The notes under the pieces: model-generated
Database searches by the model: none
Told to the model about the DNA's origin: nothing
What the model saw: the letters and a program-made list of their open reading frames with translations, nothing else
Source of the DNA: Chlamydiia bacterium
GTDB lineage: Bacteria; Chlamydiota; Chlamydiia; Chlamydiales; SM23-39
Length of the DNA: 7,641 nucleotides
Direction of reading: 5' to 3'
Assembly (NCBI GenBank): GCA_016194825.1
Contig: JACQAR010000005.1
Location: forward strand, 1 to 7,641
In this document: positions 1 to 5,485 of the stretch, in pieces
How positions within the stretch are numbered: the first letter of the stretch is position 1
How the letters are laid out: each line of letters begins with the position of its first letter
Position numbers and translations under genes: made by a program

Positions 1-7
1 AATATCG

Positions 8-13
8 TATACT
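8..13 (+). promoter_or_regulatory. possible -10 box upstream of the adenylate kinase gene
   Basis: The hexamer TATACT lies 25 nt before the ATG at 39 and matches the sigma70 -10 consensus TATAAT at five of six positions. A -35 element at normal spacing would fall outside the window, so only half of a promoter can be judged. This is a weak call based on one hexamer in an AT-rich leader. Confidence 0.25.
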
Positions 14-38
14 CTTATTTCTTACAAGATAAGGTTGT

Positions 39-101
39 ATGAGATTTTTGATTGGATGTGTCATCATGATGGGAGTGATCTGTACAGGAAAAAGTTTCGC
101 A
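39..101 (+). other. predicted signal peptide of the adenylate kinase
   Basis: Residues 1-21 have the three-part layout of a Sec signal: R2, a hydrophobic stretch FLIGCVIMMGVIC, then a polar end with S19-F20-A21 matching the -3/-1 rule. The LIGC at residues 4-7 resembles a lipobox but sits too close to the N-terminus for a lipoprotein signal. The call depends on initiation at 39 rather than at the ATG at 102. Confidence 0.55.
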
Positions 102-800
102 ATGCATCGTGCGTCCTCAGTTGAAAAGCCTCTGGTTGTGATCTTAATGGGACCACCTGCAGCAGGCAAAGGAACGCAAGCTACAGCTCTTACCGACTAC
201 CTCGGATTGCCCCATATTTCTACGGGAGATTTGTTCCGGGAAAACATTCGCAATCAAACTCCTGTCGGCAAAACCGCCAAAGCGTACATCGATCAAGGGA
301 AACTCGTTCCCGATCAGGTAACCATCGACATGCTCTTTGCCCGGATCTCTCACCCAGACTGCCAGCACGGCTATATCTTAGATGGATTTCCTCGCACAGT
401 GGAACAAGCCAGGACTTTTCATCAACGGCTGGAAGCCCAAGCAGCGAAAGTAGAGTGTGTGGTACTGAATCTCAACGCCGATGATGCTGAACTAGTCGAG
501 CGAATCACAGGGCGCATGATCTGCAAAGGGTGCTCGAAGCCCTATCACAAACACTACTCCCCTCCTCAACAGGAAGGTGTTTGCGATGCGTGCGGCGGCG
601 ATCTCTATCAACGCGACGATGACACAGCTGCTGTCTTTACGAAAAGACTGGAAGTATATCGCGTTCAAACAGCTCCGCTCATTTCTTATTACCAAAGCAA
701 AGGGCTTTTAAAACAGATCCCTTCGAAGAACTCTTCAGACCAAGTATTTCAGGAAGTGATCCACGCGCTTCCGCACACGCCCGCCCTCGCAGAGAAATAA
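39..800 (+). CDS. adenylate kinase family protein with a predicted N-terminal signal peptide
   Basis: Adenylate kinases catalyse ATP + AMP = 2 ADP, normally in the cytoplasm. This 253-residue protein has the family landmarks in order: P-loop GPPAAGKGT (38-46), ISTGDLFR (60-67), LDGFPRT (114-120), the LID start GRM (158-160), two CxxC pairs (C162/C165 and C182/C185) typical of a zinc-binding LID, then RDDD (192-195) and R203 of the arginine cluster. The catalytic part, from about residue 31, has normal length. The first 21 residues are extra: a short basic start (MR), a hydrophobic core (residues 3-16), then K-S-F-A, which fits a signal peptidase I site after A21. AAGG at 31-34 lies 4 nt before ATG 39. 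A second ATG at 102 (M22), with AGGAAAA upstream, would give an ordinary cytoplasmic enzyme, so the start is not certain. The fourth P-loop residue is Ala41 where Gly is usual. It could be a paralogue of a housekeeping adk elsewhere, so no symbol is given. Confidence 0.9.
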   Translation: MRFLIGCVIMMGVICTGKSFAMHRASSVEKPLVVILMGPPAAGKGTQATALTDYLGLPHISTGDLFRENIRNQTPVGKTAKAYIDQGKLVPDQVTIDMLFARISHPDCQHGYILDGFPRTVEQARTFHQRLEAQAAKVECVVLNLNADDAELVERITGRMICKGCSKPYHKHYSPPQQEGVCDACGGDLYQRDDDTAAVFTKRLEVYRVQTAPLISYYQSKGLLKQIPSKNSSDQVFQEVIHALPHTPALAEK

Positions 801-884
801 TAGCAGATCTTTACCACAGAGAAGAATTAAGGAATTTACACCCATCTTCTTCTCTGTGGTGTCTATCTCTGTGGTAAATCTTGC
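801..884. repeat. convergent intergenic inverted repeat with two alternative right arms (possible bidirectional terminator)
   Basis: The gap between the two convergent stop codons is almost filled by one repeat structure. The left arm 813-826 (ACCACAGAGAAGAA) is perfectly complementary to 847-860, giving 14 bp around a 20-nt loop. The same left arm, read as 810-822, is also perfectly complementary over 13 bp to 866-878. The outer pairing can be extended toward 803 and 885 with a bulge. The 10-mer TCTCTGTGGT therefore occurs twice (851-860 and 866-875), and only one copy can pair at a time. Neither strand has a clear U-tract after the stem, so this is not a textbook intrinsic terminator. The ACCACAGAGA core resembles short dispersed intergenic repeats I recall from several bacterial phyla, but that memory is unverified. 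Confidence 0.75.
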
Positions 885-2498
885 CTAGGCAGTCAGTTCG
901 GGGCAAAGAGAGCGAGCCTTTGCGATGGCCTCATCAGCTCTTGAAAAAATGTGCTGATCTCCGATTTGGTGCACTACTCCAAATTGGTGGAGATCGTGCA
1001 TCACCTTTTCTGGAATCTCTGCCAGAAGCAGGGCAATGTTTTTCCGCTTGCAGAACCTGGAAAATTCCCGGATTGCGTGCATCCCGCTCGCATCGATTAA
1101 AGGGACGCGTTGGAGGCGAAGAACAAACACCTTAGGAAACGGCTCCACCTGAAGCTTCTTGAAAAGATCGGTCGCCCCAAAGAAAAGAGGACCCTCGATT
1201 TCATATACCCAGATGTAAGGATGGGCTTGCGTGTGGATGGGCTTAGCCTGTTCGCTCATTTCTTTCATAAATGAAAGGCAGGCAAGGAACATCGAGACAA
1301 AAATGGCTGATGTAATATCGACAAAGACAGTCAAACTAAACGCGGTCATCATCGTCAGCACGTCAGTATGTTTTGCTTTGAACAATTGCATGAAATGGTG
1401 CAGCTCGCTCATGTTCCAGGCCACCATCATCAAAACGGCAGCCAGTGCTCCGAGCGTGACCCAACTGACAACCGGAGCAAAAAAGACCAAAATCAAGAGG
1501 AGTGCTACTGCGTTGATCATCCCAGCAACAGGGGTCTGGGCTCCTGATTTTACGTTGGCCGCTGTCCGAGCGATGGCACCTGTGGCCGGTATGCCTCCGA
1601 AAAAAACCGAGGCGATATTCCCGATCCCCTGCCCGATCAGTTCGGTATTGGGGCGATGACGCCCTCCCGTCATTCCATCGGCAATTACACAGGAAAGAAG
1701 TGATTCAATGCCGCCCAAAAAAGCAATCGCAAGGGCGTTTTGGACAATCTCGCTAAAGTGACTCTTTAGCATCGCCATGCTCGGCCATGCAGGAAGAGGA
1801 AGGCTGTGAGGGATTTGGCCGAATTTGGACTGGATCGTCTCGACATCGAGATGGAAAAATTGACAAACCGCTGTTGCTACAAGGATGGCGCTAATTCCCC
1901 ACGGGAGTTTCGGCATCCATCTGCGGATGGCTATGATCGTGCTCAGTGTTCCTAAAGCTAGAAGCAGCGTGGGGAGATGCAGTGTAGGGAAATGGTGCCA
2001 ATAGGCTTCCCACTTGGCGATGAAATCTGCCGGCACGGCGCCCATTTGCAGCCCAAAAAAATCTTTGATTTGTGAGGAAAAGATCACAACAGCAATGCCA
2101 GTGGTAAAACCGGTAACGAGAGGGTGTGGGATATACTTGATCCAAGAGCCTAACCGAAAGATTCCCATGAGTAAAATCAGGAGCCCAGCAAGCAAAGAAG
2201 AAATGGCAAGCCCTTCATACCCAGTTTTTTGCACAATGCTGTACAGGATGACGACGAAAGCGCCCGTCGGGCCTCCGATTTGGTAGCGGCTTCCGCCCAA
2301 TGCAGAGATCAAAAAACCCGCTATAATGGCTGTGAAAAGCCCTCGATCTGGAGTCACCCCTGAGGCAATCGCAAAGGCCATGGCAAGAGGGACAGAAATG
2401 ACAGCTACGGTCAGTCCGGCTAAAAGATCTTTTTTAAAGGTCTCCCCAGTGTATCCTTTTCTGAGGCAACTAAAAGATTTAGGAAGCCAACTGTTCAT
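885..2498 (-). CDS. SulP/SLC26-family anion permease with C-terminal STAS domain
   Basis: This is an inner-membrane anion transporter of 537 residues, a normal full length for bacterial SulP proteins. The membrane part spans about residues 24-412. It opens with the family pattern DLLAGLTVAVISVPLAMAFA (24-43) and GGPTGA (75-80), and later has GGIESLLSCVIAD (262-274) and a GIPATGAIARTAANV stretch (302-316). A cytoplasmic STAS domain follows (about 428-530) with the characteristic loop IDASGMHA (468-475), the position phosphorylated in related anti-sigma-factor antagonists. Known SulP substrates include sulfate, bicarbonate and, for E. coli DauA, C4-dicarboxylates; the sequence does not settle which applies here. 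A dicarboxylate translocator gene ends 11 nt upstream, so co-transcription is likely and an organic anion is a reasonable guess. The ATG at 2498 has only a weak GGTAG-type ribosome site, suggesting translational coupling to the upstream gene. Confidence 0.93.
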   Translation of the reverse strand: MNSWLPKSFSCLRKGYTGETFKKDLLAGLTVAVISVPLAMAFAIASGVTPDRGLFTAIIAGFLISALGGSRYQIGGPTGAFVVILYSIVQKTGYEGLAISSLLAGLLILLMGIFRLGSWIKYIPHPLVTGFTTGIAVVIFSSQIKDFFGLQMGAVPADFIAKWEAYWHHFPTLHLPTLLLALGTLSTIIAIRRWMPKLPWGISAILVATAVCQFFHLDVETIQSKFGQIPHSLPLPAWPSMAMLKSHFSEIVQNALAIAFLGGIESLLSCVIADGMTGGRHRPNTELIGQGIGNIASVFFGGIPATGAIARTAANVKSGAQTPVAGMINAVALLLILVFFAPVVSWVTLGALAAVLMMVAWNMSELHHFMQLFKAKHTDVLTMMTAFSLTVFVDITSAIFVSMFLACLSFMKEMSEQAKPIHTQAHPYIWVYEIEGPLFFGATDLFKKLQVEPFPKVFVLRLQRVPLIDASGMHAIREFSRFCKRKNIALLLAEIPEKVMHDLHQFGVVHQIGDQHIFSRADEAIAKARSLCPELTA

Positions 2499-2509
2499 CT
2501 ACCGCTAGT

Positions 2510-3919
2510 TTACCACAAGCCTAAAATCTTCCACCAGGCCCCCCCAATGAGGAACCAAATGGAGATGTTGATGATCGCGACTTGGAATCCAATTTTCCAC
2601 CATTGGCCAATGGGAACGTAGCCGACCCCAAAAAAGATGGGAGCAGGTCCCGATCCATAATGGGTGAGCCCGCCGAAGAGATTGCTGAAAAAAGCCAAAA
2701 TGAGTGCAGCCAGTTCGGGAGGGGTACCCAATGCCATCGCAACGATGAAAAGAGGAGCGTACATGGCTCCGATATGCGCGACATTACTCGCAAAGAAATA
2801 GTGGGTAAAGAAATAGATCAGGCTCAATGCAATGAATGCACTCACCCACTCCCATCCCTGGACGTAGCTGACGACCCAATTGCCAAACCAGGAAGCCATC
2901 CCCAGTTTATTCAAGAAATTGGCCAAAGTCACAAGAGTGGCAAACCAAATGAATGTATCCCAGGCGCTTTGTTCTTCGAGAATGTCTTTCCATTTCAAGA
3001 TCCCACTCACGAGCAAAATGGATAAGCCCATGATCGTTGCGACCGCTGCTTTGATTCCGATTTGAGGGCCTACGATCCAAAGGACGATCATCAATAGGAA
3101 CGTTCCCATCATGATCCATTCCTGCGGTTTAATGGGTCCCATTTCAGCTAATTTTTCTGCAGCCATTTCTCTCGCATGAGGCGTTTGACGGATGGTGGGA
3201 GGCATGACTCGGAACAAGAAATAGGGCACAGCGATGAGACTGACCAACCCGGGGACAATGGCGGCCAGCGCCCAGCTCACCCAGGAGATTTCGACACCAT
3301 GACTTTTTGCAATTTCCGAGATGAGTGGGTTGCCTGCCATGGCAGTCAGAAACATTGCGCTGGTGATCACCGAACCTTGGAAAGCGCAGAGTGTCAAAAA
3401 TCCCCCCATTTTGGGATCATGCGATTTGCCGGTGAAAACTTGGGTCAGCGCTTTGAAAATCGGGAAGATGATCCCTCCGGCTCTTGCGGTAACGCTGGGA
3501 ATCATGGGCGCTAAAAGAAAGTCGGTTGCAACCAGGCCATAGCCTAGGCCCAGGCTATTTTTCCCCATGAAACTCATGATTTTATAGGCCATCCGGTTCC
3601 CTAATCCTGTTGCCACAAAACCCCTGGCAACAAAAAAAGCAAAGACCACTAACCACACCACATCGTTGCTAAATCCCCAAAACGCATCTCCGAATGAAAG
3701 CGTGTTGGTGACTGTGCAAAATGCAAGGGATAGTAACGAAATGGCCCCCATGGGCAAGGGTTTTAAGATGATGCCGATAATGGTTGCGACAAAAATGGAA
3801 AACAGGTGCCAAGCGACCGGTTGTATGGCTTTGGGGTGTGGCAAAAACCACAGGACAATTCCGAATAAAACAATGCCGGCAAGAGTGGCGAGCTGTCGAT
3901 TTGTTTTCAACCAGTGCAT
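2510..3919 (-). CDS. DASS-family (SLC13-type) dicarboxylate / 2-oxoglutarate-malate translocator
   Basis: This is a polytopic inner-membrane carrier of 469 residues from the ATG at 3919, the usual size for divalent anion:sodium symporter (Na_sulph_symp) proteins. I see about 12 hydrophobic segments. Family landmarks are APMIPSVTARAGGIIFPI (137-154), SAMFLTAMAGNP (187-198), FASNVAHIGAMYAP (376-389) and GLTHYGSGPAPI (417-428). The overall look is that of the plastid/chlamydial 2-oxoglutarate-malate translocator branch. The two Ser-Asn-Thr signatures known from VcINDY-type members read Ser-Val-Thr (141-143) and Ser-Asn-Val (378-380) here. A TTG at 3973 would add 18 residues, but the ATG at 3919 is preferred because AGAGGAA lies about 8 nt upstream and the protein then starts just before the first helix. 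The gene sits 61 nt after the RDD gene and 11 nt before the SulP gene. Exact substrate and coupling ion are not determined by sequence. Confidence 0.92.
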   Translation of the reverse strand: MHWLKTNRQLATLAGIVLFGIVLWFLPHPKAIQPVAWHLFSIFVATIIGIILKPLPMGAISLLSLAFCTVTNTLSFGDAFWGFSNDVVWLVVFAFFVARGFVATGLGNRMAYKIMSFMGKNSLGLGYGLVATDFLLAPMIPSVTARAGGIIFPIFKALTQVFTGKSHDPKMGGFLTLCAFQGSVITSAMFLTAMAGNPLISEIAKSHGVEISWVSWALAAIVPGLVSLIAVPYFLFRVMPPTIRQTPHAREMAAEKLAEMGPIKPQEWIMMGTFLLMIVLWIVGPQIGIKAAVATIMGLSILLVSGILKWKDILEEQSAWDTFIWFATLVTLANFLNKLGMASWFGNWVVSYVQGWEWVSAFIALSLIYFFTHYFFASNVAHIGAMYAPLFIVAMALGTPPELAALILAFFSNLFGGLTHYGSGPAPIFFGVGYVPIGQWWKIGFQVAIINISIWFLIGGAWWKILGLW

Positions 3920-3980
3920 GAACCTAATTCCTCTTTCTTGCAAAGCGAGGAGTGTAATCCGGCGCAGCACCAAAGTAAAG

Positions 3981-4544
3981 TTAAGAGTTTAACTGAGAGG
4001 GAAAATAGATAAAAAGGGAGGTGAACACGATGACAATGATCGCCACAGTGATGCGCCAACCGGCGATCTGTTCATGGAGCACTTGTGTATTTTCATCGCG
4101 GTCCCAGCTGGTAAATCGGAGCAGCTTGAGGCGTTGGTACGCAATGATGAGACACAGGAAATTGAGCACTGGAATCATCATTCCGAGGCCCCGAAACCAA
4201 ACAAAAAAGCTCCGTCGGAAAGCGCTGCTGATGTCGAGCCGTTTTCTTCTTCCCTGGACGATCTGTGCTCGTAACAACCACTTGCCGGGAGTAGTTCCCC
4301 AGGAATATAACAGGATCGCCTCAATCGGGATCCAGGTGAAAAATTCATACGGAATGAACCGCTCGTAGTGGGCAAAGGGAGCTCCCCCACCAAAGATCTT
4401 GTGTAGCAGCCACAGCGCCGCAATCCACAGAGCATAGTCGAAAAAACGGCCCAAGAACCGGATCCAAGGAGTTGCGAGATGAGAGTGCTCTTTTTCTCTC
4501 TTCTCTTTGCCGACCAGGATCTCCGTTGGCTCTACTGTCTTCAT
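3981..4544 (-). CDS. RDD-family membrane protein
   Basis: This small integral membrane protein has 187 residues. Its RDD features are RFFDY (33-37) at the first helix, the GTTPGKWLLRAQIV loop (83-96), AFRRSF (108-113) and a late WDRDENTQVLHEQ segment (147-159) like the WDR...T..H ending of the domain. Hydrophobic segments lie at about 36-52, 68-82, 118-136 and 165-181. The first about 25 residues are charged and probably cytoplasmic. RDD proteins are widespread; a few have been linked to ion or proton exchange, but most have no known role, and none can be assigned here. The ATG at 4544 has no convincing Shine-Dalgarno. The sua5 stop is 28 nt upstream and the translocator start 61 nt downstream on the same strand, so it probably belongs to that transcription unit. 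Confidence 0.85.
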   Translation of the reverse strand: MKTVEPTEILVGKEKREKEHSHLATPWIRFLGRFFDYALWIAALWLLHKIFGGGAPFAHYERFIPYEFFTWIPIEAILLYSWGTTPGKWLLRAQIVQGRRKRLDISSAFRRSFFVWFRGLGMMIPVLNFLCLIIAYQRLKLLRFTSWDRDENTQVLHEQIAGWRITVAIIVIVFTSLFIYFPSQLNS

Positions 4545-4572
4545 TTAAATTCACTATAAAGCCCATGATATT

Positions 4573-5424
4573 TTAAGACGAGGCTCGGATCAATCGATCC
4601 ATCAGAGCCTGATCGGCCCGCGTCTTGGCATCGCAGTAGATCTGTATTTCAGGGGCTTTTTCTCGATCGAGACGTCTGAGATCCGCATAGAGGGTCTCTT
4701 GACGCGGGGTATGAATAATGTGGCGTGCGGTGAGCTGCTGAGGGTCATAGATGAGCCGGACAGGAGCTTTGGGAGCGTAATGCCGGTATTTCATACCGGG
4801 GGACAATACGGGACCTTCACTTTGGCAGCCAAGCGGTTTACCTAGGACAGCTTCCAGGGTCTGTGGCGTGATGTAACCCGGACGTAGTAGCGTAGGCGTC
4901 TTGTCCCAAAGACTGACGACGGTGGATTCAATGCCGATGGCACAGGGCCCTCCGTCGATAGTAATCGGAACTTGGTCGCCAAAGTCTTCCAGAGCATCTT
5001 GCAGCGTGGTGGGACTGGGCTTGCCAGAAAGATTCGCAGAGGGCGCAGCTAAAGGGCCTGCCGCTTGGATGAGCGCAAGCGCAAGCGGATGGGCCGGCAT
5101 GCGGAGTGCTATACTGGGCAAGCCCGCGGAGACCAGATCTGTGACTGAAGAGCGCTTGCGAACGACCAGGGTCAGCGGTCCTGGCCAAAAACGGTTGGCT
5201 AAAAGAAAAAATTCCTCAGGGGGTGGCTCGATGAGACTCAGGGCCTCTTCTACACTTGCTACATGGACAATCAGAGGGTTATCAGCAGGCCGTCTTTTGA
5301 GTTGAAAAATCTTTTGAACAGCTCCTGGCAAATGAACGCAAGCCGCTAAGCCATAGACTGTTTCAGTGGGAATAATGACGACCTCGCCCGCTTTCAATGC
5401 GGAGGCTGCTCTTTCGATTTGCAT
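4573..5424 (-). CDS. sua5: L-threonylcarbamoyladenylate synthase (Sua5/YrdC/YwlC family)
   Basis: This cytoplasmic enzyme makes threonylcarbamoyl-AMP from threonine, bicarbonate and ATP, the first step of t6A modification at position 37 of ANN-decoding tRNAs. The 283-residue protein has a YrdC domain with PTETVYGL (19-26), KRRPADNPL (43-51), FWPGPLT (79-85), RMPAHP (108-113), APSANLSGKPSPT (127-139), GIESTVV (164-170) and RPG (181-183). The Sua5 linker SPGMKYRHYAP (208-218) follows. The C-terminal Sua5 domain is only about 65 residues, against roughly 100 or more in full-length Sua5. It keeps the final YADLRRLD and ALMDRLIRASS elements but seems to lack its first part. The reading frame stays open to 5742, but the ATG at 5424 (MQIERAASALKAGEVV) is chosen: homology begins there, and sequence beyond 5485 lies opposite the divergent cyclase gene. 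The ribosome site is weak. It is the likely first gene of the minus-strand block. Confidence 0.93.
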   Translation of the reverse strand: MQIERAASALKAGEVVIIPTETVYGLAACVHLPGAVQKIFQLKRRPADNPLIVHVASVEEALSLIEPPPEEFFLLANRFWPGPLTLVVRKRSSVTDLVSAGLPSIALRMPAHPLALALIQAAGPLAAPSANLSGKPSPTTLQDALEDFGDQVPITIDGGPCAIGIESTVVSLWDKTPTLLRPGYITPQTLEAVLGKPLGCQSEGPVLSPGMKYRHYAPKAPVRLIYDPQQLTARHIIHTPRQETLYADLRRLDREKAPEIQIYCDAKTRADQALMDRLIRASS

Positions 5425-5485
5425 GCCGAAGAGTTTATCCCAGTGTAAAAAAAACAGCAACCTACTATACCCAAGTAAACTCAAT
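5425..5485. promoter_or_regulatory. divergent promoter region between sua5 and the first cyclase gene
   Basis: This 61-nt gap separates two divergent start codons and so must hold or overlap the promoters for both directions. It contains an eight-A run (5447-5454). Possible -10 hexamers are TACTAT (5463-5468) for the plus strand, and TATAGT (5468 to 5463) or GATAAA (5439 to 5434) for the minus strand. The plus- and minus-strand candidates at 5463-5468 are the same bases, so polymerases could exclude each other. No good -35 box is visible, and there is no Shine-Dalgarno before the ATG at 5486. If TACTAT is used, the cyclase mRNA would have a leader of only a few bases. Promoter positions are guesses; only the divergent geometry is certain. 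Confidence 0.35.

Noticed and set aside
48..59. Lipobox-like LIGC at residues 4-7 of the adenylate kinase
   Set aside because: A lipoprotein signal needs a longer stretch before the cysteine; here only six residues precede it, and a signal peptidase I site fits better.
881..1135. Plus-strand open frame with arginine- and leucine-rich translation
   Set aside because: It is entirely antisense to the 3' part of the SulP gene, including its STAS domain, with no recognisable motifs; a shadow of the real gene.
2509..2517. TTTACCACA between the SulP and DASS genes, the same 9-mer as in the repeat at 810-818
   Set aside because: It lies mostly in the end of the DASS coding sequence and lacks a second arm; a 9-base match is likely coincidence.
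3920..3973. TTG start for the DASS gene adding 18 residues
   Set aside because: ATG 3919 has a good AGAGGAA ribosome site and sits just before the first helix; the TTG has no comparable support.
3979..3992. Small inverted repeat GTTAA/TTAAC at the end of the RDD gene as a terminator
   Set aside because: Only five A/T-rich base pairs with a 4-nt loop and no U-tract; too weak to stop transcription.
5366..5485. Cyclase start at ATG 5366 giving 40 more residues
   Set aside because: The added codons overlap the sua5 start region on the other strand and do not look like part of the sensor; MKFRTKLFLSF at 5486 is a natural inner-membrane start and is mirrored by MKYRTKIALN in the paralogue.
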